The notes: generated by a model from the sequence alone, not told the origin. A DNA stretch of 64,000 nt from Hortaea werneckii (GCA_037044905.1 JBAOKB010000020.1:1116001-1180000); one strand, 5' to 3'. Positions 31,393 to 42,395 are shown, counted from the stretch's first letter. Made by a program: numbers and translations.

Positions 31393-31733
31393 TTATTCGA
31401 ATATGAGATGGGGAAATTTGAGGGATGAGGACGTTAGGGGGAGTTTGAAGCTTTTTGTCCTTTTTGTTTTTCTACTTTGGTCTATGGGGTCTTTATGACA
31501 AGGCGAATCGGGGTTATGCGTTGAGATGGGGGGTTTAAGGCGCTCGTGGTGGCGGGGTTTCCTGCATATTGGCGCTCTCCTCCTTTTTTTTTCTTTTGCT
31601 TTTTTTCCCTTTTTTACTTTGAATGATACCCTTCAATTGCAATGGGGCTCTCTCTTTCCTTTCTTTCTTGGGAAATGTTTCGGAACTGGGGCTGATGAGG
31701 AGAAAAGGGGGATGATGGGTTTTTGGGAGGGAC

Positions 31734-31750
31734 GAGAGAGAGAGAGAGAG
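31734..31750. repeat. (GA)n microsatellite
   Basis: Eight GA repeats in the shared 3' region. Confidence 0.9.
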
Positions 31751-31838
31751 CAAAGTGCGCACATAGATAGATTACACGCAACAAACTTTCTGTTTCTCCC
31801 CTCTTAGACCAACTTTCTTGTCTTGTTATGGTGTTTTT

Positions 31839-31864
31839 CCCCCCCCCCCCCCCCCCCCCCCCCC
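31839..31864. repeat. Homopolymer C26
   Basis: An uninterrupted run of 26 C in the convergent 3' region. Confidence 0.95.
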
Positions 31865-32057
31865 TTTTGATCCCGTACTTTCCCCAAAAATATCTCCCTG
31901 GACCTTTGTTCGTTTCGCGCGCACTCCCTCGACCAAAAAAGGGAAAGAAAAAAAAAACTAAAACGTCTTCTATCCAATCTTCCCTCCGTTTGGGAAAGAA
32001 GAGAGAGCGAGGGGAGAAATCTATGGAACTGGACTATTCGTGTGAGAAAAGAAAGAA

Positions 32058-32097
32058 GGGGGGGGGGGGGGGGGGAGAAGAAGAAGAAGAAAGGGAG
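32058..32097. repeat. G18 followed by an AGA repeat
   Basis: G18 at 32058-32075, followed by a purine-only agaagaagaagaa stretch. On the other strand it is an all-pyrimidine tract. Confidence 0.9.
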
Positions 32098-32216
32098 ATC
32101 GGGTCCCAGGAGGATAGTAAGTCCTGCTCGCAACACCACAAAAATCGGCATACATTTGATGGTGTCCAGGGCAAGATTCTAAAATCATATCACTCTGTTT
32201 TCTTTTCTTTTCTCGA

Positions 32217-32239
32217 TTTTTTTTTTTTTTTTTTTTTTT
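32217..32239. repeat. Homopolymer T23
   Basis: An uninterrupted run of 23 T, about 240 bp from the helicase stop codon. Confidence 0.95.
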
Positions 32240-32477
32240 GGAAAGAAAAAAGATAATTGATAAATGAAATCTCATACGATCACCGTCGGCGATGAGAGCT
32301 ATACATACTACGGCCTAACAACCTCGGCCGAATGCATTTTCGTTTCATGGGGCTGTCCTCTCCCTTCCTTCCTTCGTCCACGAATAGCCCTTCTTTCCCC
32401 CTCCCCCTAACCCTCCTTCACAGCCACCATCCCTCTCCAAACCTCCCCAACATCCAATCCCCCTCCTCCGCGGGATC

Positions 32478-35400
32478 TCACATCTTCGTCTGCGCCGCGC
32501 CCTGCTTCACTTCCCTCCGATTCCCGACCCCCAACCCCTCCACATCCTTAGCCTTATAATAATGCGGCGCGACTTCCGTCAACCACTCGGGCTGCAGCGG
32601 CATCACGCTGCGCATGAACTCCTTACTCGTCAGCACCAGCTCGTAGAAAATCACCCATTTGGGTTTCGCGTCGCCGGCCAGCACGCTGCTAGGGTGGATA
32701 TGCACGGTCAGGTTGTTCTTCACGGTGCGGTAGTTGTCCCCCGAGCGCTGGAGACGCGCGGCATTAGGGAAGAAGCCGGCGGTGAGGGACTTCAGGATTG
32801 GGGGGGTGTTGGTGGTGGAGCCGCTGCCGGAGGAGGATAAGGTGACTTCGACGCGGTCGCAGAGTTTGGCGAGCTGGTCGCGGACGTCGCGGGCGCGAGT
32901 CAGGGAGCGCTGTTGCAGGAAGTTCTCCCGCGCCCAGACGTAGCTGAAGTCGGCGTCGACCCATTGCGTCCAGATGTTGAGGTAGGTGAGGTGGTCGCCG
33001 CCTTCGCGCACGGTGAAGCGGGCGCGCGCCGCGTCGGCTTGGAGTTTTTTGTCCTTGGGCCGGTAGAAGAGCGAGGAGGCTTCGCCGAGCATGGCGATGA
33101 TGGAGAGGATCTCGTCGACGCAGCCTTCCTTGTCGGCGGCGAGTACGGTCTTGGCGAGCATGGGGTCCGTGGGGAACTCGGCCATTTGCCGCCCGACTTT
33201 GGTTAGTTCGCCTTTGTCGTTTAGGGCGCCGAGGGCGTAGAGTTGTTCGAGGGAGCGGATCAGCATGTCTGGGGATGGTGGGTCCATGAAGTCGAAGTTG
33301 ATTAGGTCGTTGATCCCGAGGGATTTGAGGAGGAGGACGATGCTGTTGAGGTTGGTACGTTGGATTTCTGGCGTCGTGGATTCTGGGAGGTCGTTGTAGT
33401 ACGCCCATTTGGTGTAGAGTCTGAAGCATTTGCCTGGGCCTGTTCGACCGGCTCGACCGGCTCGTTGGTTGGCTGAGGCTCGGGAGATGGGAACAGCTAC
33501 GAGGGATTCCATGTTCGTGGCTGGTGTATAACGGTTCTCCTTCACGTAGCCGGGATCGATGACGTAGGAAATGTTGTCAATGGTGAGGGAGGTCTCAGCG
33601 ATATTGGTGGCGAGGACGACTTTCCTGCATTTGGGCGGTGTCGGGTCGAAGATCTTCTGCTGTAGGTCTGTAGGCAAACTTGCGTAGATGGGACAGATCA
33701 TCAGCTCTGGTGCTGCATTGCCTAGCTTCTTCGCCGTTTCTTGTAAAGATTGTTCGGCTTGCTCAATCTCATCCTGACCCGTCAAGAAGACTAAGATGTC
33801 GCCTGGCATAGGCTGTGACAGATGGATCTGGAAGACCGTAGTGATTGCGGCAGAGAGATAATTGGCTTCCGGTTGCATCGAGTAGTTCATCTCCACATCG
33901 TACGTTCGACCTGGAATGTTGAGAATAGGAGCATCGTCGAAGAATTCGGAAAACTTCTGCGCATCGAGAGTCGCGCTGGAAATCAACAGTTTCAGATCCG
34001 GTCGCCCTCGCGCAATATCCTTCACCAGTCCGAAGAGGATATCAGTATGCAAGGTCCGCTCGTGAGCTTCGTCAATCATAAGAGCACTGTATCCGCCTAA
34101 ATCCGGCTCTGTCAGGAACTCTCGCAACAGCATACCGTCCGTCATGTATTTCAAGACCGTCTTGTCCGTCGTAGAATCTTCAAATCGAATCGCATACCCG
34201 ACTTCGTTCCCAAGCTTTACTCCTACTTCCTCTGCCACACGCGACGCGACAGACATGGCTGCCACACGTCTCGGCTGCGTACATCCCACCTTTAAACCAT
34301 CCTTGCAGTATCCAGCTTCGTACAGATACTGCGGCAATTGTGTCGTCTTTCCTGACCCGGTCTCACCAACGATGATCAGGATTTGGTAGTCATTGACCGC
34401 CTGCAGGAAAGTATCCCGATACTGATACACAGGCAGACTTTTCCTCTTCTCCTCAATCGTATTGGCTTTGCGCTCTGCCGCCAACAGTTGCTGTGCCATC
34501 AGCCGCTCCTCCTGACTCTGCATGTTACTCATGCCGCCTTTCATGGTCGCATCAGACATCCACTTGATCTGCTGCTCCTCGTCAAACACGTATTCATACT
34601 CGGCCTCGTTGACCCGATCTGCGACGACGATCTGGGCTTTGGTCTTGGCCAGCTGCTCGCGCTCCCATTCCTCGTGCTCCGTAACGAAACGCTCTCGGCC
34701 GTGCTCATCGCGGTCGACATATCGCTGGTATAGAGCATCTTGTTTCCGGCGCATGTCCATCTTGCCCTTTTCCGTGACATAATCTTCGGGCATGGCATAG
34801 CCGTCGACATAATCGTCGATCCCTTCACGTTCCTCGGCGAGACGAAGTGCCTCTCGATTGCGGGCAAACTCATCCTTTTCGGCTTGAGTGAGGGTGGGAT
34901 TGTTGCCCTCCTCTTCTGCCTCGTCGGCGACCTGTCGACGTAGCAAGACGAGCTCTTGGGCCGATCGCTTCTTCAAGTAGTCTTGTCTTGATCGGAGTCT
35001 AAGGGCCTTCATCTCTTGCTCTGAAAGCTTGCCAGCCTGTGCTCGACGTTCGGCGTCAGCTGCCTCGCGGTGTGAAGAGCGATCCTCGACCAGCTTCTTG
35101 GTGGACTCTTTATCCTTGCTCTGCAGACGCTTTTCAAATTCCTGCCTCTCTCTCCGGTCTCGCTCTTTTTCGTCTTCTGCTGGTTCATCGTCGTCCTTCC
35201 CGCCAGGTCTCGGAGAAGCTGAGCCGTCGTCGAGCCTCGTGCGCTTTGCAGGCGGAGACGCAAACTCCTCTTCCTTCTGTTCCTCATATTCCTCGTCGCC
35301 CCATCGATCCTCAAAGTCATCTTTCTCCCGACGTCTAATCTTCTTCTCTGATCTCTCGCGCTCTCGGCTTCTTGATCTCCTCCGACCTCTCTCGTCTCTA

Positions 35401-35786
35401 TGTCTGTGCTTCCTCTCTCTCCTCTCCTCTTTTCTCTCTGTCTTTGCTGGGGCAGGCGCAGGCGCATCTTCTTCCGGCACATCCATATCAATCAGAGCAT
35501 ACTTCTTCTTCGCCTCCTTCTTCGGTGCTGCATTTGCCTTCTTCAAGCTATTGCTGCCTGCACCACTGCTAGGTTTGCTGGCGACCTTGCTGTACAAGTC
35601 ATCACTGAATCGCTTCAGGTCGGCACCGTCGGAGTCCAGCATTCCCGTCAACTTGTCCAGCAGCGCAGTGGAACTCTTGACGGACTTGGCCGTTTGCGTA
35701 ACGAAATCGATTGTCATGTCATCGCTGCCGCCCACCAGCTTAATAAGATTGTCTGAGACGAAGGTCCGGAGATCCATGGTGGCCAT
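32478..35786 (-). CDS. Pre-mRNA splicing DEAH-box RNA helicase (Prp2/Cdc28/DHX16-like)
   Basis: Single exon, 1102 aa. The N-terminus (MDLRTFVSDNLIKLVGGSDD) is the PWI-like domain of the DHX16/Prp2 group. A Lys/Arg/Glu-rich RS-like region follows (about 115-260, KHRHRDERGRRRSRSRERER) and then a conserved linker with YVFDEEQQIKWMSD. The helicase core starts near 440: LPVYQYRDTFLQAV, GETGSGKTTQLPQYLYEAGY, TQPRRVAAMSVASRVAEE, DEAHERT, ISSATLDA, FLTGQDEIEQAE and QRAGRAGRTGPGKCFRLYT. The winged-helix, ratchet and OB-fold C-terminus ends QPEWLTEVAPHYYKAKDVE. In the known pathway Prp2 uses ATP to remodel the Bact spliceosome before the first catalytic step, in the nucleus. DHX8/Prp22 is the alternative but it has an S1 domain, which is absent here. 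Confidence 0.93.
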   Translation of the reverse strand: MATMDLRTFVSDNLIKLVGGSDDMTIDFVTQTAKSVKSSTALLDKLTGMLDSDGADLKRFSDDLYSKVASKPSSGAGSNSLKKANAAPKKEAKKKYALIDMDVPEEDAPAPAPAKTERKEERRERKHRHRDERGRRRSRSRERERSEKKIRRREKDDFEDRWGDEEYEEQKEEEFASPPAKRTRLDDGSASPRPGGKDDDEPAEDEKERDRRERQEFEKRLQSKDKESTKKLVEDRSSHREAADAERRAQAGKLSEQEMKALRLRSRQDYLKKRSAQELVLLRRQVADEAEEEGNNPTLTQAEKDEFARNREALRLAEEREGIDDYVDGYAMPEDYVTEKGKMDMRRKQDALYQRYVDRDEHGRERFVTEHEEWEREQLAKTKAQIVVADRVNEAEYEYVFDEEQQIKWMSDATMKGGMSNMQSQEERLMAQQLLAAERKANTIEEKRKSLPVYQYRDTFLQAVNDYQILIIVGETGSGKTTQLPQYLYEAGYCKDGLKVGCTQPRRVAAMSVASRVAEEVGVKLGNEVGYAIRFEDSTTDKTVLKYMTDGMLLREFLTEPDLGGYSALMIDEAHERTLHTDILFGLVKDIARGRPDLKLLISSATLDAQKFSEFFDDAPILNIPGRTYDVEMNYSMQPEANYLSAAITTVFQIHLSQPMPGDILVFLTGQDEIEQAEQSLQETAKKLGNAAPELMICPIYASLPTDLQQKIFDPTPPKCRKVVLATNIAETSLTIDNISYVIDPGYVKENRYTPATNMESLVAVPISRASANQRAGRAGRTGPGKCFRLYTKWAYYNDLPESTTPEIQRTNLNSIVLLLKSLGINDLINFDFMDPPSPDMLIRSLEQLYALGALNDKGELTKVGRQMAEFPTDPMLAKTVLAADKEGCVDEILSIIAMLGEASSLFYRPKDKKLQADAARARFTVREGGDHLTYLNIWTQWVDADFSYVWARENFLQQRSLTRARDVRDQLAKLCDRVEVTLSSSGSGSTTNTPPILKSLTAGFFPNAARLQRSGDNYRTVKNNLTVHIHPSSVLAGDAKPKWVIFYELVLTSKEFMRSVMPLQPEWLTEVAPHYYKAKDVEGLGVGNRREVKQGAAQTKM

Positions 35787-36792
35787 GTCGGTGGTCTTGA
35801 CAGCACCGTCGGCGGCGCAACCAGGGAATGGGGGTTAGCGACAGACCACTATAGCGTACTGATACTGAGTAGTGTTGTACTACTACCACTACCTCCGCTT
35901 GCGACAACACTGCTACAGTACCTCAGTCTTCAGCTCTCAAGCTCTCGCAATCGCATGTTGAACTTCGGCGCTAGTCAGGAAGACGTGAAACCGCGACGGG
36001 AACGATACGACACGGCCCGTCACTCTCCCGCTGCAGGCCCCTCCTTGCACGTGTCTGTAACAGGTGGGAAGCATGAGGCGAGAGAAATCAATCAATCATC
36101 GGCCGTAACATGTATGAGACTGCATTACACGGTGATCTAATGTGGGAGGGTCTCCTCCAATTGGCCGTCGCTCGATCACAAATTCCATCCAACATACGTG
36201 AAGATGGTGAAGAACATATAGCGAAGTGCCTCTAGGCTGTATCCCGGACAGCATTAAGAAGCCCCTCGGTATTGCAGCATTGGGTTGATTGGGCGGATGA
36301 AACAGCCGAAAAGGGTCCGGGTCGGAAGCCAGCTCAGCCTTAGCCGCCAGACAGGGATTCCATAGTCGCTGCGGTAGCGCGAGGCTTCCAGCAGGGAATT
36401 AATGGGGAATCCATTCTCCCAAGGGTCAAAAAATCACCTCCTGTTGATCAGTCACCGGTGCAACCTGTGGTCAACTTGCCTCGCCTGTTGCAACGACACC
36501 TCACGAGACCTGTCTATCGGACATAGCCCGCCCACCAACAACAACACCCCACCGCCACATTGTCTGACGCCAGCCAAACAGGTCAGCTCATTCCCGCCTT
36601 CGCCGCATCCTATCGCGACCTGCTATATAGTCTCCACAACCTAAGCGTCAATCGATGGGTGCGCCACGGTAAAGGCGACCCTTTTCTTATTGTGCAGAGC
36701 AAATACCGGAGTGGCGCTGGCCGCCAGAAATCAACTACATCGGCATCACCACCATCGATCGCGCGGCAACCTAGGCGAATCATCAAACAACC
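35787..36792. promoter_or_regulatory. Divergent intergenic region, DEAH helicase / coiled-coil protein
   Basis: 1.0 kb between divergent starts, holding both promoters. A CACGTG hexamer occurs near 36048. No gene is recognisable. Confidence 0.5.
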
Positions 36793-39291
36793 ATGTCTGC
36801 ACCGCCTGCCAACAAGAAGTCCACCAGCACGCCTGGTGCACCAGGCAATGTCCGCCGCCAATCCGCACAGACAACCCCGACCGCCTCCTCAGCAGCCAAG
36901 GATAACGCAACACCCAACCGCAGTCCGTCGAGAGCAACGCCTCAGGCCTCAGGAGCAGGCAGCAATACCGCAGCTGCAGGGGTCAACCGCACTCGCAGCG
37001 TGAGAAACGGTGCGCCTGTCTCTGCTCGTGCAGCTGCCCGAGGTAAACCACAACAGGCAGCTCCCGCGGAGAACGACACCGCCATGGAAGACATGAAGGC
37101 CGACATGCAAGCCAAACTCGATGAGCTGCAGGAGAAGCTGCAATCCGCGGAGCAAACCTACTCGGATTCCCAGAAGCAGGCTACACTCCTGCAACATAAG
37201 CTAGATGAGGCGCACAAGACTCAGTCGGTGCTCGAGGAGCAGGTGCATGAGCACACGGAGCGGGTCGAGGAGTTGGAGAATGAAAAAAGAGAGTCCCTGC
37301 GTGCGCGGAGAGAGTTGGAATCGATTTACGAGAGTGAGAGGGCGCAGACGATGAAGGAGCGAGAAGAGAGGAAAGAGAAGGAAGAGGAGATGCAGGCGAG
37401 CATGCAGCGGATGAAGGAGACGCTAGCTCAGAGGGAAATGCGTGCAGGGCTCGACGATGGAAGCGGGAATAGTGGTGGTGGTGGCGCTGGATCGAGGCCT
37501 TCAGCTTCACGAGGGAGCTCTTTCCGCTCTGGACCTCCTACTCCAAACCCTCAGCAGGGCTCAGAGTCTGGCAGTGGTGGGCAATTTGCTCCCCCCGGCG
37601 GATTGCAGAGGAGTGATTCACGATCCAGCTCCAAACTAGTCATGCAGAAAGATAAGATCATCGAGGGCCTCCGTCTGGAATTGGCAGAAGCGCAGATCAA
37701 ACTTGTGGAAGTCGAGAACATGGGCGGCGGCCGGATGCAGGACCTCCAGCGCCAGATGTATGAGGTCAAGATGCAGAACGCGCGGCTGATGGAGGAGAAC
37801 GAATCCTTCCAGCTCTTGCTCACCGAACGCACCTTACACGGCGAGTTCTCGAACTCGGAGTTCCTCCGTCCGCCTTCGAATCCGGAGGGTTCACGCCCAC
37901 CGTCCCGCCAGCCGAACCAGGGCGGTGCAAGTCTGGCTGACGAACTCAACGGGGAGGACGTGGATGCATCATTCATGACCACGACCACCGAAGGCGGTGC
38001 CAGCGCCGGAACGACAACAGACGACCAAGCGAAACGCTTCCAAGGCGAGATTTCCTCGCTCAAGGACCAAAACAAGGCACTGACGCTGTATATTAACAAT
38101 ATCATCTCGCGTCTCCTCCAGCACGAACAATTCGAGACAATCCTCGACAAGACGCCCGACCTTATGTCTGGAGGCCCCAACAGCAACAAAGCCAGTTCTC
38201 AGCAAGCCCGCGGCGGAACAACAGCAGCAGCAGCTAATACCGACAAAGACCTCCCGCCCCCTCCACCCCCCAAGGACGAAATCAAAACGACCTTCGACAA
38301 CCTCGAAGGCCGACGCCCGCAAGATTCCCAACCCGCCGACGAAGACGACCAGAAACCCCTCGGTTTCCTCCAGCGCGCTAAGAGCGTCATGTCCGGCGGC
38401 GGCAGCAGCGGCGGCGCCGGCAACCGTGCTTCTCGTCCTCGTCCCGTCACCCAAGTCCCCTCCGCCAGCGACCAGCAGAAACTCCAGGAGCGCATCCGCG
38501 CTGCGGAGGAGGAGAAGGCAGCGGCCGGGGGAGGCGTGACGGAGAACCCGGACACGGCGCCACGGGTCCCGCTGGGCGGGGGGCTCGCGAGAGCTGGGAG
38601 TGTGAGAGGCGGTGGTGGCGCCGGGCATCGCAGGGCGAATAGCGATTGGAACGCTGCGGGCTTGGTAGGCAACATGTTCAAAGGCGCCTCTTCCTCTTCT
38701 TCCGCCGGAGCCGGCTGGGGTGGGCCCTTAAGTCCCGGTCTCACGAGCCCGACTGGTTCCGGGCCGGGAGGCCGGAACTCCTTCTTCGGCGGCAGTGGCG
38801 CTCTCACCTCGCAGCAACAGACGCAGCAGCAGCCGGCGGCTCAAACTTCTCGCGTCCCGAGCGGAGGAGCAGGCCAGCAAGTCCCGACCATTTCGGAAAC
38901 CGACGGCGGTTCTTTGGGGAAGGAAAACGCCTTCCCTCCAAGCAACAACAGCAACCCACCCGACCAGTCGGAATCAGACCCCTCGTCCACTGCAGCAGCA
39001 CCAGGCGGTGGCAACAGCAGCAGCAGCACGGGTCCTTCCTCTCCACCCCGCAGCACGACGTCCTCGGGCGAACGCGACCGTGGCGGTGCCGTCATGATGG
39101 GGTCTAAGCCGAGGCCTTTACGCCTTGTGCAGGAGGCCAAGGAGGATGAGGCCGCGAGTAAGAAGGCGAATCGGGGGAGTTGGTTTGGGTGGATGAATAA
39201 GGGGACGAGTGGGAGTGGGAGTGGTGCCGGTGCTGGTGGTGCGGCGGGTAGCGGGAGGTCGGTGAGTGGGGGTGGGAATGGAGATGTGTAG
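36793..39291 (+). CDS. Coiled-coil 'M protein repeat'-type fungal protein
   Basis: Single exon, 832 aa. The first 95 residues are Ala/Ser/Thr/Pro-rich and disordered. A long coiled coil spans about 95-215 (MKADMQAKLDELQEKLQSAE onwards). A second helix is at about 280-345 (KDKIIEGLRLELAEAQIKLV) and ends in LMEENESFQLLLTERTLHG. A third, at about 410-450, has LKDQNKALTLYINNIISRLL. The remainder is Gly/Ser/Pro/Gln-rich with a Pro6 run and a basic C-terminal SWFGWMNKG. Ascomycete genomes contain such proteins under the name M protein repeat protein, with no firm function that I can cite. There is no signal peptide or membrane segment. A cytoskeletal or scaffold role would fit, but that is inference. 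Confidence 0.75.
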   Translation: MSAPPANKKSTSTPGAPGNVRRQSAQTTPTASSAAKDNATPNRSPSRATPQASGAGSNTAAAGVNRTRSVRNGAPVSARAAARGKPQQAAPAENDTAMEDMKADMQAKLDELQEKLQSAEQTYSDSQKQATLLQHKLDEAHKTQSVLEEQVHEHTERVEELENEKRESLRARRELESIYESERAQTMKEREERKEKEEEMQASMQRMKETLAQREMRAGLDDGSGNSGGGGAGSRPSASRGSSFRSGPPTPNPQQGSESGSGGQFAPPGGLQRSDSRSSSKLVMQKDKIIEGLRLELAEAQIKLVEVENMGGGRMQDLQRQMYEVKMQNARLMEENESFQLLLTERTLHGEFSNSEFLRPPSNPEGSRPPSRQPNQGGASLADELNGEDVDASFMTTTTEGGASAGTTTDDQAKRFQGEISSLKDQNKALTLYINNIISRLLQHEQFETILDKTPDLMSGGPNSNKASSQQARGGTTAAAANTDKDLPPPPPPKDEIKTTFDNLEGRRPQDSQPADEDDQKPLGFLQRAKSVMSGGGSSGGAGNRASRPRPVTQVPSASDQQKLQERIRAAEEEKAAAGGGVTENPDTAPRVPLGGGLARAGSVRGGGGAGHRRANSDWNAAGLVGNMFKGASSSSSAGAGWGGPLSPGLTSPTGSGPGGRNSFFGGSGALTSQQQTQQQPAAQTSRVPSGGAGQQVPTISETDGGSLGKENAFPPSNNSNPPDQSESDPSSTAAAPGGGNSSSSTGPSSPPRSTTSSGERDRGGAVMMGSKPRPLRLVQEAKEDEAASKKANRGSWFGWMNKGTSGSGSGAGAGGAAGSGRSVSGGGNGDV

Positions 39292-39924
39292 ATTCTTTCG
39301 TTTGGGGGAGGAAGGGTCATACCCCTTATTTGGTTGCCGTGCGATGGTGAACAGGAATTCGGGAGTGCAGGCGGTGTGTCGTCTGATGATGCGGTTTTTT
39401 GCCCCTTGGGTGTGCATGCGTGCATGAGTGGGTTCGGCGCGTGGGGAATTTGCGGAATACCCTACCTGGCTCTTTTTTCTCCTTTTGTTTTGCCTCTTTT
39501 CAGGGGTTTTGGTTTGCGAGAGCCAGTGCTTCCTTGGGGGATTGGTTGTTCAGCCTGCATTGGAAGTCTCAAGAGGCAATATAGTTTTCAAAGATATTTG
39601 TGGCAGTTTTTGTGCTCACTTCTCCTTCTCACCACTGTGTCATGCTTCATCTGGCTCGACTTGCTACGTATCTCACATAACATGAATACATATATCGGTT
39701 TACATCGAGGCAAGTGGATTTAGCTCAAGCAACAAGCGGCAGTTATTGAATTTCCGGGATATTGATTCATATGCCCATCAATATGCGGAGAATTGATGCA
39801 AACACCCGGGTGACTTGCGTCAATCCAAAGACCCGATCTGCGCGGTCCCCCCTCCCATTCACCTTTCTCAGCAAATCACCAGAGCATTCTCCAAATAAAG
39901 GCCCAAAGGGAAGGAAAAGAAACA
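39292..39924. other. Intergenic region before COQ9
   Basis: 633 bp between two plus-strand genes, containing the 3' UTR of the coiled-coil gene and the COQ9 promoter. T-rich runs (ctcttttttctccttttg) lie near 39470. No other feature is seen. Confidence 0.5.
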
Positions 39925-40803
39925 ATGGCCACACCACATAAAATGGCTCTCCGCAACCTCCTCCGCACCCCAGCCCACCTCCGTCCCCTCCTCATCCAGC
40001 AACCACACCACACCCACCCATCTCCCATCTCCAAAGCCTCCTACCACTCCTACGAACCTAGCGAACAACAACCCCTCCCCTACCGCCCCGCCGAATCCGC
40101 CATCCTCTCCGCCGCCCTCACCACCCACGTCCCGCGCCATGGCTTCACCCCGGAAGCCCTCCGGCTCGGCGCCAAAGACGCCGGATACCTCGACATCTCC
40201 GCCAACCTCTTCCCCGCAGGCGCCTTTGAGCTGGTGAAATTCCACCTCGTCACGCAGCGCCTGGCGTTGAAAGACCGCGTCCAATTCCCTTCCCCTCCCA
40301 CCACCACCACCACCACTGCCACCGGCGGCCCGGCGGGCAGTAATAGCAGTCCAGGCGTCGGCACCAAAGTCCGCACCCTCATCCTCTCCCGTCTCCGCGC
40401 GAACCTCGAAACAGGCACCATCCCACACTGGCAACAAGCGCTAGGTCTCATGTCCCTGGCGGAGAACATCCCCGCTTCCCTCCGCGAACTCGGCCGCCTA
40501 AGCGACGAGATCTGGTTCCTGGCGGGCGACCAGGCGGTGGATTCCTCGTGGTACACGAAGCGCGCGAGTCTGATGGGCGTCTTTGCCGCGACGGAGGGGT
40601 TCCAGAGTCAGGTTATGAAAGGTGCGGCGGGATGGAGTCCTCAGGAGGAACAGGAGGCGTTGAGGGAGGTTGAGGAGTTTCTTGATCGCAGGTTGGAGGA
40701 GGTGAGGGTTGTAGGGGGTGCGGTTGGGAATACGATGCAGTGGGCCGGGTTTCAGGCTAGGGGGTTGGTGAATTTGGTTAGGAGTAAAGGGGTGAGGATA
40801 TGA
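39925..40803 (+). CDS. COQ9: Ubiquinone biosynthesis protein COQ9, mitochondrial
   Basis: Single exon, 292 aa. The N-terminus is Arg/Leu/His-rich without acidic residues (MALRNLLRTPAHLRPLLIQQ), a typical mitochondrial presequence. The COQ9 fold follows: AESAILSAALTTHVPRHGFT, ALRLGAKDAGYLDISANLFP, ELVKFHLVTQRLAL, then a Pro/Thr/Gly insertion, LGLMSLAENIPASLRELGRL, SDEIWFLAGDQAVDSSWYTKR and FAATEGFQS. Coq9 is a TetR-like lipid-binding protein of the matrix-side CoQ synthome and works with the hydroxylase Coq7. The Thr-repeat insertion near residue 125 is a species-specific loop. A long antisense frame overlaps this gene but lacks protein character. Confidence 0.95.
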   Translation: MATPHKMALRNLLRTPAHLRPLLIQQPHHTHPSPISKASYHSYEPSEQQPLPYRPAESAILSAALTTHVPRHGFTPEALRLGAKDAGYLDISANLFPAGAFELVKFHLVTQRLALKDRVQFPSPPTTTTTTATGGPAGSNSSPGVGTKVRTLILSRLRANLETGTIPHWQQALGLMSLAENIPASLRELGRLSDEIWFLAGDQAVDSSWYTKRASLMGVFAATEGFQSQVMKGAAGWSPQEEQEALREVEEFLDRRLEEVRVVGGAVGNTMQWAGFQARGLVNLVRSKGVRI

Positions 40804-42395
40804 GGGAGGGGTGTGCCTTCCAGGTGTGGTGGGTTGGAGGGTTTTATGGGCAGAGTGTGACGCATTGCTGGGATCACCGGTTTGGAGCGAGATAAAAAGA
40901 TCTGCTCGGAAAGGAAAGGGGGTTGACCGATTTCGGCAACGAGAGGCTGAGGCGAACTTGCCTCTCGATTTTCAATTTCCTATCAATCTTCACTTTCCCC
41001 CAAGGCACCCAGCGGGCAACTCGCGAGTGGCACACTCCTGAAAGATGGACCACGAAAGACGACGCACTTTCCATCTCTTCTTCGCCCCTATACCTACTTC
41101 CAACAACCTTCACAGGACGACAGTCGAACCTTCCGGGCCTTGGATCTTGTCAAAGGCAGGAATAATAGCATGAGCACTCCAGGATGCTCATCTCATCCAC
41201 TTCCCAAGCTAATATCCTGAATGGCCACCCTTACCACAAACTCCAACTGAGGAAGCAATATCTCCCCTAACGGACTAGCTATCCTCTTCCCTCGCGCGAG
41301 CCGGTCCTGGCCTAATGAAGCGTCCACCGATCTGTGAGGCCCCAAGACGCGCCTCCCACAGCGAAAGGGTCCACACGCAAATATACCAAACCTTCTGCTA
41401 GAGGCCAAGAAGCCCTTCTCCTTTTTGTGTGAATAGCAACGGTCGGCAAATGCCGCGGATGCCAAGGGGCCTGTTGAACCTTATTTCATGCTTTTGAGGT
41501 AGAAATGGGAAAAATCGTTGTGGGTGTGAGGGAAAAGGGCTTTTGACTCAGACCCATGGGAATGCTCATCGAACTATACCCTTGCTGTCGGGCTTTTCTT
41601 GTGAGAGAGGAAAGGAAGAGCGGATCCAAATGGTAGCGGTCAGGGGAAAAGGGAGAGACATGCCGTTCTTTCCTCACTCTTTTGTGTGTGTTGGATGGGT
41701 CATTGTAATGTAGAATTATCTTGTATGATTAATGATGTAGAGTACCTCTTTACTTTCCAGGTCTTGACGATCCAACTTACCAGAAAAGACAATCCTCCCC
41801 TTTTTCCGCCTGGTCTTGGCCGTGCTGCCACTAAGATATATAAGAGTGACACAAGGAATTTTGCAAGGTCACCACGCACGAGGAAGATACGCGGTCGTCA
41901 GAGCTGTGCTCGCAACTTATGTACAGAAGGGATGAAGATAGAAGGGTGAGAAGGGCCAGATTTTCTTTCCTATCCCCTCGCTCCTCCAAAAGAGAAAGAT
42001 AAAGAAGTGAATCCACAACAAAGTGATTGAACTGGTGCATACCAGTGCAAGTTTGATCACGGGATCGTTTCAACGAGACGCAGGTGGATACAAGCGAGAA
42101 GGCGACATGTGGGTAATGGCAAACAGGGGGCGAAAAGAAAAGAAGAAAAAACGGAAAGGAGAGAAGAAGGCTGGTAAGCAAAGATAGCGAGACAGCAAAT
42201 AACTACGAGAGTTCTCCACCCTTTCCCATCCAACTAAAAGATTGGAAGGCGGTGAGGTCCAAAAAAAAAAAAAAAAAGGAAAAAGAAGTTCCCCTCGGAC
42301 CGTCTAAAAGGAAACAAATCCAAGACTGCACAACGAGGAGCCAATCCCCCCTCACTTGCAAATCCATACACAAAATCCTTCCCAATCCCCCTCAA
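40804..42395. other. Convergent intergenic region, no recognisable gene
   Basis: 1.59 kb between COQ9 and the minus-strand coiled-coil gene. Frames up to about 115 codons have no recognisable domain. An A17 run lies at 42261-42277. Parts are purine-rich on the plus strand (aaagaagaaaaaacgg near 42138). Confidence 0.5.
42261..42277. repeat. Homopolymer A17
   Basis: A run of 17 A in the 3' region of the coiled-coil gene, about 120 bp beyond its stop. Confidence 0.9.

Larger units (their letters stand above)
31393..32477. other. Convergent 3' intergenic region rich in simple repeats
   Basis: 1.09 kb between two convergent stop codons with no gene visible. It holds a (GA)n run (31734-31750), C26, G18 followed by (AGA)n, and T23, listed separately. 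Frames here are products of the simple repeats. Confidence 0.6.

Noticed and set aside
39868..40437. 189-codon frame antisense to COQ9
   Set aside because: Gly/Val/Glu-rich shadow of the opposite strand; the sense frame matches COQ9 along its length.
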